A stretch of 64,000 nt of DNA from Rhodopseudomonas julia (GTDB lineage: Bacteria; Pseudomonadota; Alphaproteobacteria; Rhizobiales; Afifellaceae), in contig NZ_JAUSUK010000001.1 in the NCBI RefSeq assembly GCF_030813515.1, positions 682,001-746,000 on the forward strand, written 5' to 3'. The number at the start of each line of letters is the position of its first letter. Within the stretch, counting starts at the first letter, position 1. The translations under genes were made by a program, and so were the position numbers. Below are positions 8,622 through 17,396 of this stretch, one piece after another. The notes beneath the pieces are model-generated. The model did no database searches and was not told where the DNA came from. It saw only the letters and a list, made by a program, of their open reading frames with translations.

Positions 8622-8974
8622 CCGAAACCTCGCCCATTACGGGAATCTTCTCAAATTCCGAAGCGGCTGCCTATCGGACACAAAGCCGCCTCCTGGAGCG
8701 AGATCCGGTCTTCCGACACTCATTTCTGGCTGTGCGGAAGCACACATAATTGCAACCATCAAGTGTATATTCAAACACGAATATCAAGTCGGACTCCTTA
8801 CCTCCTGCCGAAACGGCGATGGTCGGGCCGCATAAAGCTCCAAGCGCAACAGCCTCGCAGCGAACGACGGGGCATCATCGCGAGGGGCGTCTCGACGCGC
8901 CACCAAGGGACACAGGGTTGCGCTCCGACCGCACAAAGATCGAAATGGCTTCCCCCAATTCGCGGGAAATGCGC
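8622..8974. other. Gene-free stretch between divergent transcripts, locally AT-rich
   Basis: About 350 bases without a convincing gene. The part near 8740-8800 is much richer in A and T than the surroundings and contains the inverted repeat listed at 8767-8784. It lies between the tlyA-side mini-protein on the minus strand and the SnoaL-like gene on the plus strand, so it should hold promoters for both. I could not place convincing -35 and -10 pairs. Nothing else is evident. Confidence 0.5.
8767..8784. promoter_or_regulatory. Inverted repeat, candidate operator
   Basis: ATATTC and GAATAT form a perfect 6-base inverted repeat separated by six bases (AAACAC), centred in the AT-rich patch about 190 bases upstream of the SnoaL-like gene. 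Size and spacing suit a dimeric helix-turn-helix regulator. No regulator gene lies next to it, so the binding protein is unknown. Confidence 0.35.
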
Positions 8975-9385
8975 ATGGATACGAAGGAAAGCGCCGCCTT
9001 TTATCGTGGCTACATCGACTGCCTGAACAGGCAGGCATGGGACGACCTTCATCGCTACGTCAGCCACGATGTCCGCCATAACGGCAAGTCGCTCGGTCTG
9101 CGCGGATACCAGGGCATGCTCACGGAAGACCACAGATCGATCCCGGACCTCTATTTTAAAATCGAGTATCTCGTTTGCGAGCCGCCGATGATCGCAAGCC
9201 GGCTTTGGTTCGATTGTACGCCGGTCGGAACACTGTTCAGCCTGCCGGTGAACGGCGAGCGCGTTCAGTTCAGCGAGAACGTCTTCTACGAAATTGAGAA
9301 TGGGCGCATCCAGAACGTCTGGTCCGTGATCGATAAGGCTGCGGTGGCCGCGCAAATCCGCGCCTCCGAGCGGAATTTGGGCTGA
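8975..9385 (+). CDS. SnoaL-like polyketide-cyclase-fold protein
   Basis: About 136 residues with the NTF2/SnoaL-like fold: an N-terminal helix (YRGYIDCLNRQAWDDL), the HDVRHNG strand region, a central RSIPDLYFKIEYLV and the C-terminal FYEIENGRIQNVWSVID, typical of ester-cyclase/SnoaL-like sequences. No signal peptide is present. Other in-frame ATGs lie at 8945 and 8969; 8975 is chosen because a CGGGA motif sits 9 bases upstream. These proteins catalyse aldol-type cyclisation in polyketide pathways, but many stand-alone copies have no known substrate, and no polyketide genes are nearby. It sits with sodC on the plus strand, interrupting the dxs-tlyA block. Confidence 0.75.
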   Translation: MDTKESAAFYRGYIDCLNRQAWDDLHRYVSHDVRHNGKSLGLRGYQGMLTEDHRSIPDLYFKIEYLVCEPPMIASRLWFDCTPVGTLFSLPVNGERVQFSENVFYEIENGRIQNVWSVIDKAAVAAQIRASERNLG

Positions 9386-9557
9386 AAGTACGCGTGTTCG
9401 GTCGGTGATCGACCAGAGCGTCTTCGGATCGCCATTCACGGCGATCGCCGGCACATCGGATGACATGCGTCTTTTCTGCAGGTGCGGACGCCCTGCGGAA
9501 CTTCGGGGCGAAAGTCGTGTTGGACAGGCCAGGACGAAACCCGAAGGGAGACGAGAT

Positions 9558-10097
9558 ATGCGACTTCTCGCCATCGCCGCATGCGCGCTCATGGCAAGCC
9601 CGGCACTCGCACAGGATGTCTCACAAGACAGCGCCGTTTCCGGACCGATTGCCGGCAAGGACGGGACGATCGGCGAGGCGCATCTGACGGATACGCCCAA
9701 CGGCGTGCTCGTACAGGTCGTCATCAACGATGGCGCGCTTGAGCCCGGCGTGCACGCCCTGCATTTCCACGAAACCGGCGATTGTTCGGACGCGCCCGAC
9801 TTCAAGAAGTCCGGCGGGCATTACAACCCGACCGACGCCAAGCACGGCATCATGACCGAGGGCGGCATGCATGCCGGCGATATGCCAAACTTCGAGGTGG
9901 TCGACGGTCAGGCCACGAAACTCGAGGTCTTCAATACGCGGGTGCGCTTCCACGAGGGCGACGCGCCGCTGATGGATGACGACGGCTCTGCGCTGATGAT
10001 CCATGCCGGGGCCGACGACTATAAAAGCCAGCCCTCGGGCGATGCCGGCAGCCGCGTCGGCTGTATGGTGATCGACGACGAGCAGGCCCGGCAGTAA
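9558..10097 (+). CDS. sodC: Periplasmic Cu/Zn superoxide dismutase
   Basis: Disproportionates superoxide in the periplasm. Residues 1-19 are a signal peptide ending ASPALA. The metal ligands are visible: His69 and His71 (ALHFHETGDC), His88, His96, His105, Asp108 and His149. The disulfide pair is Cys76 and Cys169, and the catalytic Arg166 is in GSRVGC. Length (179) suits a bacterial monomeric or dimeric SodC. A GGGAG Shine-Dalgarno is well placed before the ATG. It follows the SnoaL-like gene by 172 bases and is followed by its own terminator, so it may be an independent transcript. It converges on dxs. Confidence 0.95.
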   Translation: MRLLAIAACALMASPALAQDVSQDSAVSGPIAGKDGTIGEAHLTDTPNGVLVQVVINDGALEPGVHALHFHETGDCSDAPDFKKSGGHYNPTDAKHGIMTEGGMHAGDMPNFEVVDGQATKLEVFNTRVRFHEGDAPLMDDDGSALMIHAGADDYKSQPSGDAGSRVGCMVIDDEQARQ

Positions 10098-10109
10098 GGA
10101 TCGCACGAT

Positions 10110-10140
10110 AAAAAGGCGCGGCGATCGCTCTGCCGCGCCT
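10110..10140 (-). terminator. Rho-independent terminator for the dxs transcript
   Basis: AGGCGCGGC (10114-10122) pairs with GCCGCGCCT (10132-10140) around a 9-base loop. Read on the minus strand the hairpin is followed by five T residues, so it terminates transcription arriving from dxs. It lies beyond the sodC terminator, nearer to sodC. Confidence 0.7.
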
Positions 10141-10165
10141 GTCTCAGCGATTGTCTGTCAGATGC

Positions 10166-10191
10166 GGCCCGGCCTTTGCGCCGGGCCTTTT
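10166..10191 (+). terminator. Rho-independent terminator for sodC
   Basis: GGCCCGGC (10166-10173) pairs perfectly with GCCGGGCC (10180-10187) around the loop CTTTGC and is followed by four T residues on the plus strand. It stops plus-strand transcription from sodC two bases before the dxs stop codon. Confidence 0.75.
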
Positions 10192-10193
10192 CG

Positions 10194-12119
10194 TCAGGCG
10201 CGAACCGCCTCCGGCACGTCACGGCCGAGCGCCTGGAAGACCCGCGCCACGATCGCGTTCGCGTCGAGCTCGCAGGCCGCATACATCACCTCCGGCTTGT
10301 CGTGGTCGATGAAGCGGTCGGGCAACGTCATGGTGCGAAGCCGCGCCCCCTCCTCCAGCTTGCCGGCATTGGCGAGGAACGAGAGCACGCGGCTGCCGAA
10401 GCCGCCGTCGGACCCCTCCTCGATCGTCACCACGACCTCATGCTCGCGATGCAGCCGCAACACGAGATCGGTGTCGAGCGGCTTGACGAAGCGGGCGTCG
10501 GCCACCGTCGTCGAAAGACCGCTCCGCTCCAACGTGTCGGCGGCAGACAGCGCTTCCACCAGCCGGCCACCGAGCGACAGAATGGCCACCTTGGTGCCTT
10601 CCTTGACGATGCGGCCGCGACCGATCTCCAGGATTTCGCCGCGCTCCGGCATTTCGACGCCACGCCCCTCGCCGCGCGGATAACGGAAAGCGATCGGGCC
10701 TTCGTCATAGGCGACGGCGGTGCGAACCATGTGGCGAAGCTCGGCTTCATCGCCAGCCGCCATCACCACCATGTTCGGAAGACATGACATATAGGCAACG
10801 TCGTAAGCGCCGGCATGTGTCGGCCCGTCGGCGCCGACGAGACCGGCACGGTCCATGGCGAGACGCACGGGCAGATTCTGAATCGCCACGTCGTGGACGA
10901 CCTGGTCGTAGGCGCGCTGCATGAAGGTGGAATAGATCGCCGCAAAAGGCTTCATGCCGTCGGCTGCGAGCCCGGCCGCAAACGTCACCGCATGTTGCTC
11001 GGCGATGCCGACATCGAAGGTGCGCTCGGGAAATTCGGACTGGAAAATGTCGAGACCCGTACCGGCCGGCATCGCCGCCGTCACCGCCACGATCTTCTCG
11101 TCTTCCTTCGCCTCCTGAACGAGGCTCGTTGCAAAAACCTTCGTGTAGGATGGGGCGTTGGAGCGCCCCTTGGCCTGCTCGCCGGTAATGACGTTGAAGC
11201 GCGAGACGCCGTGATATTTGTCGGCGGATGCCTCCGCCGGCCCATATCCCTTGCCCTTGCGGGTCACGACATGGACCAGAACCGGCCCCTTATGACCGTC
11301 GCGAACATTGCGCAGAACCGGCAGGAGATGGTTCAGATTATGGCCATCGATCGGGCCGACGTAATAAAAGCCGAGCTCTTCGAAGAGCGTGCCGCCAGTC
11401 CAAAAGCCGCGGGCATATTCCTCCGCGCGGCGGCCTTTTTCATGCAGGAGATCGGCGAGCGGAAGCCGCTTGGCGAGCTGCTTGGCGGCGTCGCGCAGAG
11501 ACAGATAGGCCTGACCGGAGACGAGGCGCGCGAGATAAGCGCTCATCGCACCGCTCGGCGGAGCGATCGACATGTCGTTGTCGTTGAGGATGACGATCAG
11601 CCGCGAACCGAGATGCCCCGCCTGGTTCATCGCCTCGTAAGCCATGCCGGCCGACATCGCGCCGTCGCCGATGACGCAGATGACGTTGAAATCCTCATCC
11701 TGGAGATCCCGCGCCACGGCCATGCCGAGGCCGGCGGAGATCGAGGTCGAGGAATGGCCGGCGCCGAAAGGATCATAGGCGGATTCCGCCCGCTTGGTGA
11801 AACCGGACAGCCCCCCGCCCTGGCGAAGAGTGCGGATACGGTCGCGCCGACCGGTCAAGATCTTATGCGGATAGCATTGATGCCCCACATCCCAGATCAG
11901 CTTGTCGCGCGGCGTATTGAACACCCGATGGATGGCCACGGTGAGCTCTACGACGCCGAGGCCCGCCCCGAGATGGCCGCCGGTCACAGAGACGGCGTCG
12001 ATCATCTCAAGGCGCAATTCATCGGCAAGCTGCCGCAGATCGCGATCGCTCAGGCGGCGAAGATCTTCCGGAGATTTGACCTGGTCCAGAAGCGGCGTGT
12101 GAGGAGTAGTGTCAGACAT
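10194..12119 (-). CDS. dxs: 1-deoxy-D-xylulose-5-phosphate synthase
   Basis: First enzyme of the MEP isoprenoid pathway, condensing pyruvate and glyceraldehyde 3-phosphate with thiamine diphosphate. 641 residues, full length. His49 and His80 ([11 protein letters not shown]), the TPP/Mg motif beginning GDGAMSAGM at residue 151 with the downstream NDN, the catalytic Glu in [10 protein letters not shown] and the C-terminal transketolase domain are all present. xseB lies 121 bases upstream on the same strand, as in many alphaproteobacteria. The usual downstream partner tlyA is displaced by the SnoaL-sodC insert. A hairpin with a T-run follows at 10110-10140. Confidence 0.97.
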   Translation of the reverse strand: MSDTTPHTPLLDQVKSPEDLRRLSDRDLRQLADELRLEMIDAVSVTGGHLGAGLGVVELTVAIHRVFNTPRDKLIWDVGHQCYPHKILTGRRDRIRTLRQGGGLSGFTKRAESAYDPFGAGHSSTSISAGLGMAVARDLQDEDFNVICVIGDGAMSAGMAYEAMNQAGHLGSRLIVILNDNDMSIAPPSGAMSAYLARLVSGQAYLSLRDAAKQLAKRLPLADLLHEKGRRAEEYARGFWTGGTLFEELGFYYVGPIDGHNLNHLLPVLRNVRDGHKGPVLVHVVTRKGKGYGPAEASADKYHGVSRFNVITGEQAKGRSNAPSYTKVFATSLVQEAKEDEKIVAVTAAMPAGTGLDIFQSEFPERTFDVGIAEQHAVTFAAGLAADGMKPFAAIYSTFMQRAYDQVVHDVAIQNLPVRLAMDRAGLVGADGPTHAGAYDVAYMSCLPNMVVMAAGDEAELRHMVRTAVAYDEGPIAFRYPRGEGRGVEMPERGEILEIGRGRIVKEGTKVAILSLGGRLVEALSAADTLERSGLSTTVADARFVKPLDTDLVLRLHREHEVVVTIEEGSDGGFGSRVLSFLANAGKLEEGARLRTMTLPDRFIDHDKPEVMYAACELDANAIVARVFQALGRDVPEAVRA

Positions 12120-12240
12120 GACATCCTACGAATGCAGGAAAAACGAGTTCAGACCTTAGCCATTCGGGCCGTTTGGCGCAAACTGGAAGACGCCGCAAGC
12201 GACGCCTCGACGCGGCAAAAAGCAATGGCGGCGTCAGCAA

Positions 12241-12492
12241 TTACTCAGCATCGAGCGGAACGGTGCCAGCCGCCTGGCCGTCGCTGCCGGCCCGGATCTT
12301 CTCCACCCGCTCTTCCGCCTGCGACAACAACGTCTCGCAACGTTTCTTCAGCTTCTCGCCTCGCTCGTAAAGCGCTACCGAGCGTTCCAGCGGCACCTCG
12401 CCACGCTCGAGGTCCGTCACGATCTTCTCAAGTTCGGCAAGCGCGGTCTCGAAAGACATCGTTTCGATCGCGTCGCTCTTGTCGTCATTCAT
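12241..12492 (-). CDS. xseB: Exodeoxyribonuclease VII small subunit
   Basis: 83 residues, the expected size for XseB, the small subunit that packs in several copies around XseA to form exonuclease VII, a single-strand DNA nuclease. The core FETALAELEKIVTDLERGEVPLE followed by SVALYERGEKL is characteristic and helical. The ATG at 12492 is chosen over the TTG one codon upstream because GAGG lies 7 bases before it. It begins 9 bases after the deacetylase-family stop. Conserved linkage with dxs is seen across alphaproteobacteria; xseA is not in this window. Confidence 0.93.
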   Translation of the reverse strand: MNDDKSDAIETMSFETALAELEKIVTDLERGEVPLERSVALYERGEKLKKRCETLLSQAEERVEKIRAGSDGQAAGTVPLDAE

Positions 12493-12501
12493 CAAGCTGC
12501 C

Positions 12502-13428
12502 TCATGCGCTCATCAACATGCGGATATGGGCGGCGGCGGAGACCGCCAGACCGCGCAGATCATATCCGCCCTCCAGCACCGAGACGAGCCGGCCGCCGGC
12601 ATGGTCGTCGGCCAGATCCATCAGCTTGCCGGTCGCCCAGGCGAAATCCTCATGCTCGAGATTGAGCTCTGCCAGAGGATCGCGGTGATGGGCGTCGAAA
12701 CCGGCCGAGATAATGATCAGGTCCGGGGCGAAATTCTTCACCGAAGGCAGGATGCGTTCGTTGAAGGCCTCGCGAAAATGGTCGCTGCCGTCGCCCGCGG
12801 CAAGAGGGGCGTTGACGATATTGCCGACGCCGGTTTCGGAACGCGCGCCCGTGCCTGGATAAAGCGGCATCTGGTGCGTGGAAGCGTACAGCACGCTGGC
12901 GTCAGACCAGAAAATGTCCTGCGTGCCGTTGCCGTGGTGCACGTCCCAATCGACGATGGCCACGCGCTCCAGCCCATGCTGCTTCTGCGCATAGCGCGCC
13001 GTCACCGCGGCGTTGTTGAAGACGCAAAAGCCCATGGCGGTATCGTTTTCCGCATGATGCCCGGGCGGGCGGATCGCAGCGAAGGCATTGTTCACCTCGC
13101 GCGTCACCACCGCATCCACCGCGCGGCTGATGGCGCCGAGGCCACGCAGACAAGCGTTCCACGAGCCGGGCGACACCACGGTGTCGGCATCGATGCTTGC
13201 GAGCCCCACCTCCGGTATGGCTCGGTGCACGCGGTCGACATATTCCTGCGGGTGCGCCAGAGCGGCGACATCTTTGTCCCCGAGCGGAGCCTCTTCGCGT
13301 AGGAGACTGGAAAAAGCCTCGTGATCGAGCGCCGCATGCAGCGCTTTCAGACGATCCGGACGCTCCGGGTGTCCCGGCGCGGTCAGATGGTCGAGGAAGT
13401 CGGCGTGATGAAGGAGAAGTGTCGTCAC
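12502..13428 (-). CDS. Histone-deacetylase-family hydrolase (class II-like)
   Basis: About 308 residues of the arginase/deacetylase fold. Zinc and active-site residues are visible in RPPGHHAE (tandem His), DWDVHHGNGTQ (Asp and His ligands), STHQMPLYPGTG and SAGFDAHHRDPL (Asp ligand). Bacterial members deacetylate acetylpolyamines, acetyl-lysines or other amides; the substrate cannot be chosen here. GTG at 13428 gives MTTLLLHHADF, the usual beginning, and is preferred over the TTG two codons upstream. It is followed within 9 bases by xseB, so it shares the transcript with xseB and probably dxs. Confidence 0.88.
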   Translation of the reverse strand: MTTLLLHHADFLDHLTAPGHPERPDRLKALHAALDHEAFSSLLREEAPLGDKDVAALAHPQEYVDRVHRAIPEVGLASIDADTVVSPGSWNACLRGLGAISRAVDAVVTREVNNAFAAIRPPGHHAENDTAMGFCVFNNAAVTARYAQKQHGLERVAIVDWDVHHGNGTQDIFWSDASVLYASTHQMPLYPGTGARSETGVGNIVNAPLAAGDGSDHFREAFNERILPSVKNFAPDLIIISAGFDAHHRDPLAELNLEHEDFAWATGKLMDLADDHAGGRLVSVLEGGYDLRGLAVSAAAHIRMLMSA

Positions 13429-13525
13429 CAGCAAGCTCTAGCAGGGCCGTGCGGCCAAGTCATGGGGGCGTAACATTTCCGCCAAGGTTGCATCCGACGC
13501 AACGAGCATTTTGGATGACGCCCGC

Positions 13526-14533
13526 TCAATCGGAAGCGCCGAGACCGGGTCGCGGCGCTGCCGCGCGGCGCAGACGGTCGGCGATCGCCTCGCCGAGACC
13601 GTGCGAGGGGATCGGCGCCACGGCGATCACCGCGGCCCCGCTTTCATCGAGTGCGTGAAGATCGGAAAAAAGCCTTGAAGCCGCCTCGACGAGATCGCCG
13701 GTGGCGCTCAAATTGCGGCTCGCGACCGCCGCAGCGGCGTTTTCCGGGGACTTTTCCCCGAAAGCGAGAAGCGCCTCGCCGGCTTCGACGCGCGCCGCAT
13801 TCAGCCGCAGAGCGGCCCGCGGAGCATAATGGCTCGCCAGCATTCCAGGCGCTTCCACATGCGCGCCCGGCGCCAGACGTTGCAGCCGCCGATCGAGGAG
13901 TTCTTCGATTGCTTCCGCCGCCAAACCGCCGGGACGCAGAAGCCGCGGCGCTTCGTCGCTGATTGCAACGATGGTCGATTCCAACCCTACCGTGCACGGC
14001 CCAGCATCGATGACGGCATCGATTCGATCGCCGAGCTGTTCGAGAACATGGTCGGCACTGGTCGGGCTCAATTGGCCCGAGCGATTGGCGCTCGGAGCGG
14101 CGAGCGGCCTCCCGAAGCGGGCAATGAGTTCGGCCGTCGGCCCTATCGGGCGTCGCAAAGCGATGTTCTTCTGACCCGCAGTCACCAGCGGATGCACCGC
14201 GGCCTCACCTGCAAGCGGCACGACGAGCGGCACAACGAGCGTCAGCGGCCCCGGCCAGAAATGCGCAGCCAGACGGAGCGCGTCACCCTTCAATTCACCG
14301 CAGCGCCCCGCCATCGCCGTATCGGCCACATGCGCGATCAAAGGGTTGAAACGCGGTCTGCCCTTGGCCTCGAAGATCCGCGCCACCGCCTCGCCATTGG
14401 TGGCGTCCGCCGCAAGGCCGTACACGGTCTCCGTCGGAATCGCGACGAGGCCGCCTGCCTTCAAAATGTCCGCTGCCTCGGCAAGGAGTTCGTCATTGCC
14501 GGTTTCCTGCCAGAGCAGTCTTTTGGCGTACAT
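13526..14533 (-). CDS. tsaC: L-threonylcarbamoyladenylate synthase (long Sua5/YrdC form)
   Basis: Makes threonylcarbamoyl-AMP from threonine, bicarbonate and ATP, the first step of t6A37 formation in ANN-decoding tRNAs. The N-terminal YrdC domain (about 1-200) shows PTETVYGLAADAT and EAKGRPRFNPLIAH. A C-terminal Sua5 domain (about 225-335) begins after the linker PGMLASHYAPRA, making this the 335-residue long form. A GGAGTGGG sequence precedes the ATG. It lies 97 bases upstream of the deacetylase gene on the same strand and diverges from the acyl-CoA dehydrogenase operon. Confidence 0.93.
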   Translation of the reverse strand: MYAKRLLWQETGNDELLAEAADILKAGGLVAIPTETVYGLAADATNGEAVARIFEAKGRPRFNPLIAHVADTAMAGRCGELKGDALRLAAHFWPGPLTLVVPLVVPLAGEAAVHPLVTAGQKNIALRRPIGPTAELIARFGRPLAAPSANRSGQLSPTSADHVLEQLGDRIDAVIDAGPCTVGLESTIVAISDEAPRLLRPGGLAAEAIEELLDRRLQRLAPGAHVEAPGMLASHYAPRAALRLNAARVEAGEALLAFGEKSPENAAAAVASRNLSATGDLVEAASRLFSDLHALDESGAAVIAVAPIPSHGLGEAIADRLRRAAAPRPGLGASD

Positions 14534-14709
14534 CCCACTCCATCGCTTGATTGCAGCTTACGTCAACGGCACATAGGAACATGCTGCCGATTGGGATCGC
14601 GCGGGCTGCCTGCTCCGTCAAGTCAGCGCCGCATCGAAGCCTAAATATTGGTCGAGCCAAACGAGACGAGTTCAGGGGGAAACCGAAAAATGCCCCAGGG
14701 AGGAGCCTG

Positions 14710-16530
14710 ATGTACCGCGCACCCGTTGCCGAAATCGCCTTTACGCTCAAGCATGTCATCGGTCTGTCGCCGGCCATTACGGCCGGCCATCTGGGCGAAC
14801 TCAGCGTCGACCTTCTGGACGCCATTCTGGAGGAGGCGGGCCGTTTCGCATCCGAAGAGATCGCGCCGCTCAACCAGATCGGCGATCGTCGGGCGTCGAC
14901 CTACAAAGACGGCGAAGTGACATTGCCGGAGGGCTGGGCGAAGACCTATTCCGCCTGGTGCGAGGCAGGCTGGAACGCGCTGTCAGGGCCGGAGGAATTC
15001 GGCGGCCAGGATCTGCCGGTGTCGCTCGCGGTCGCAGCCTTCGACATCTGGAACTCCGCCTGCGCGGCCTTCGCGCTCGGGCCGACCTTGACCGTCGGCG
15101 CGGTCGAAGCCCTCAAACTGCACGCCACCGAAGAGATCAAAGAGCGCTATCTTGCGAGGCTCGTCTCCGGCGAGTGGACGGGCACGATGAATCTGACGGA
15201 GCCGCAGGCCGGCTCCGATCTCGGAGCGCTCCGCTGCCGCGCGGAACGGCGCGACGACGGCACCTACCGCCTGTTCGGGCAGAAGATTTTCATCACCTAT
15301 GGCGAGCACGACATGGCCGATAATATCGTCCACACCGTGCTTGCCCGCCTTCCCGATGCGCCCGCGGGGACCAAAGGCATCTCGCTCTTCCTGGTGCCGA
15401 AATATCTTGTCAACGAGGACGGCTCGCTCGGCGCCCACAACGACGTCTTCTGTGCCGGGATCGAGCACAAGCTCGGCATCAACGCGTCTCCGACCTGCAC
15501 GATGCTCTACGGCGACGGTCATTATGGCGACGGGCCGGGAGCCGTCGGCTACCTCATCGGCGAGGAAAACCGCGGCCTCGCCTGCATGTTCACGATGATG
15601 AACAATGCCCGCCTCATGGTCGGCATCCAGGGGGTGGGCGTGGCCGAACGCGCGCTTCAGGAAGCGGCCGCCTATGCGCTGGAGCGGCGCCAGGGGCGCG
15701 CGCCCAATGCGCCGAAAGACGGCGAGATGAGCCCCATCGTCAAGCACCCGGACATTCGCCGCACGCTTCTCGCGATGCGCGGGCTGACCCAGGCGAGCCG
15801 CGCGATCTGCTATGCCTGTGCACATGCGATCGATCTGGCGGAAGCCGGCGCTCCCGGGCCTGAGACGAACGGCGACGGCACGCGCTTCTGGAACGAGCGC
15901 GCGTCTCTCTTGACGCCGATCGCCAAGGCGTTTTCCACCGATTGCGGCGTCGATGTCGCCTCCATGGGCATCCAGGTCTATGGCGGCATGGGCTATATCG
16001 AGGAGACGGGTGCGGCCCAGCATCTGCGCGATGCGCGCATCTTCCCGATTTACGAAGGCACCAACGGTATCCAGGCGATCGATCTCCTCACGCGCAAGCT
16101 GCCGCAATCGGACGGGGCCTGCGTGCGCGCCTATCTTGAGGAGCTCTCCGCGATCGCCGAGGCCGCACGTGCTTCAAATCGCGACGAGATGGGAAAGATC
16201 GGCGAGCGGGTGGCCGCCTCGATCGCGCATTGCCGTGCCGCGAGCGAATATCTCCTCGAGGAAATGGCCGAAGGCCGGATGGAAGGCGCCTTGTGCGGTG
16301 CCACGCCCTATCTCAGGCTCTTCGGCCTGACGGCTGGCGGCGCCTATCTCGCGCAAGGGGCGATCTCCTCCGATCCAACCGAGAGCGAGGCGGACCGGCT
16401 CAGGATCGCAACGGCACGCAGCTTCTGCGAGCGGCTCTGTCCGCAGACCGAGGCTCTGCTGGCGGAGATCAAGGAAGGCGGCCAGTCGGTTCTCCAGGTG
16501 CCAGCGGAAACGCTTGCGAGCTTCCAGTGA
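14710..16530 (+). CDS. Acyl-CoA dehydrogenase (large, about 600-residue type)
   Basis: FAD enzyme that introduces the alpha-beta double bond into acyl-CoA. From the ATG at 14710 (preceded by GGGAGGAG) the protein has 606 residues: N-terminal helical domain, middle domain with MNLTEPQAGSDLG, C-terminal domain with QVYGGMGYIEETGAAQHLRD and catalytic Glu in PIYEGTNGIQAID, plus an extra C-terminal segment found in the DmdC/FadE-like long branch. Enoyl-CoA hydratase and SDR genes follow on the same strand at 52 and 54 bases, giving a beta-oxidation-like operon. Chain-length preference cannot be judged. The in-frame ATG at 14551 reads unrelated leader residues and is rejected. Confidence 0.92.
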   Translation: MYRAPVAEIAFTLKHVIGLSPAITAGHLGELSVDLLDAILEEAGRFASEEIAPLNQIGDRRASTYKDGEVTLPEGWAKTYSAWCEAGWNALSGPEEFGGQDLPVSLAVAAFDIWNSACAAFALGPTLTVGAVEALKLHATEEIKERYLARLVSGEWTGTMNLTEPQAGSDLGALRCRAERRDDGTYRLFGQKIFITYGEHDMADNIVHTVLARLPDAPAGTKGISLFLVPKYLVNEDGSLGAHNDVFCAGIEHKLGINASPTCTMLYGDGHYGDGPGAVGYLIGEENRGLACMFTMMNNARLMVGIQGVGVAERALQEAAAYALERRQGRAPNAPKDGEMSPIVKHPDIRRTLLAMRGLTQASRAICYACAHAIDLAEAGAPGPETNGDGTRFWNERASLLTPIAKAFSTDCGVDVASMGIQVYGGMGYIEETGAAQHLRDARIFPIYEGTNGIQAIDLLTRKLPQSDGACVRAYLEELSAIAEAARASNRDEMGKIGERVAASIAHCRAASEYLLEEMAEGRMEGALCGATPYLRLFGLTAGGAYLAQGAISSDPTESEADRLRIATARSFCERLCPQTEALLAEIKEGGQSVLQVPAETLASFQ

Positions 16531-16582
16531 AGCCAGCCCCCTCAATGACATCCGGCCCGGCAGGGCGAAGCAGGACAGATTT

Positions 16583-17338
16583 ATGAGCGACATCGTCATC
16601 GAAGACCGCCCGACGGAAGATAACGGTCTCATCCGCACCATCCGGCTGAACCGGCCGCAGAAGAAGAACGCGCTGACGACCGCCATGTACCACGAGATGG
16701 TGAAGGCGCTGCGCGGTGCGGCCGAAAACGAGGATATCGCGGCCTGCGTGTTTCTCGGCCAGCCGGGCACGTTCTGCGCCGGCAACGATATCGCCGATCT
16801 CGTACGGGTATCGGGCGGTCAGGGGATTGCGGAAGACATCCTCAACTTTTTGAAAGAGCTTGCCGTCAGCGACCGGCCGCTGATTGCCGGTGTCGACGGC
16901 CTCGCCGTCGGCATCGGCACGACGCTCCTCATGCACTGCGACTACGTGGTGGCGTCGGAGCCGAGCACGTTCCGTACGCCCTTCGTCGATCTCGCATTGG
17001 TGCCGGAGGCGGCGTCGAGCCTGCTTGCGCCCCGCGTCATGGGCCACCAGAAAGCCTTCGAGCTCCTGGTGATGGGAGCGTCTTTCAGCGCCGAGGACGC
17101 GGCGATTGCCGGGCTCGTCAACCGTACGGTGCCGGAAGGGGGCGCCGAAGAGGCGGCTCTCAAAGCCGCCGCCCATCTCGCCGCCAAGCCCCGGCAAGCC
17201 ATGCTCGCCTCGCGGCGGCTTCTGCGCGGCAATGGCGAAGACGTCATGGCGCGCATCGACAAGGAGGCCGCGCTCTTTTCAAAGCGGCTGCAGAGCGAGG
17301 AGGCGCAGGCCGCCTTCGCCGCTTTTCTCAATTCATAA
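16583..17338 (+). CDS. Enoyl-CoA hydratase/isomerase family protein
   Basis: 251-residue crotonase. The N-terminal RLNRPQKKNALT, the oxyanion-hole segment FCAGNDIADL and the second loop DGLAVGIGTTLLMHCDYV identify the family, and the EAASSLLAPRVMG helix follows. Crotonases hydrate or isomerise enoyl-CoA thioesters; with an acyl-CoA dehydrogenase before and an SDR after, hydration in fatty or branched acyl-CoA degradation is the natural reading. The glutamate pair that marks efficient hydratases is not clearly present, so isomerase activity is possible. An AGGA precedes the ATG. Confidence 0.88.
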   Translation: MSDIVIEDRPTEDNGLIRTIRLNRPQKKNALTTAMYHEMVKALRGAAENEDIAACVFLGQPGTFCAGNDIADLVRVSGGQGIAEDILNFLKELAVSDRPLIAGVDGLAVGIGTTLLMHCDYVVASEPSTFRTPFVDLALVPEAASSLLAPRVMGHQKAFELLVMGASFSAEDAAIAGLVNRTVPEGGAEEAALKAAAHLAAKPRQAMLASRRLLRGNGEDVMARIDKEAALFSKRLQSEEAQAAFAAFLNS

Positions 17339-17357
17339 GAGCTTCAGGGAGAGACGA

Positions 17358-17396
17358 ATGCCCAGGATTTTTTCGACCGAAGGCGGCTGTTCATGA
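17358..17396 (+). CDS. Possible 12-residue leader peptide coupled to the SDR gene
   Basis: ATG preceded by a strong CAGGGAGAG ribosome site opens a 12-codon frame (MPRIFSTEGGCS) whose TGA overlaps the SDR start as ATGA. The SDR start itself has only a weak AAGG. Ribosomes loaded at the strong site could reinitiate on the SDR gene. It may equally be a fortuitous open frame. Confidence 0.3.
   Translation: MPRIFSTEGGCS

Noticed and set aside
8798-9805. A 335-residue minus-strand frame across the SnoaL-like and sodC genes
   Set aside because: It is antisense to two genes with clear family motifs and shows no recognisable domain.
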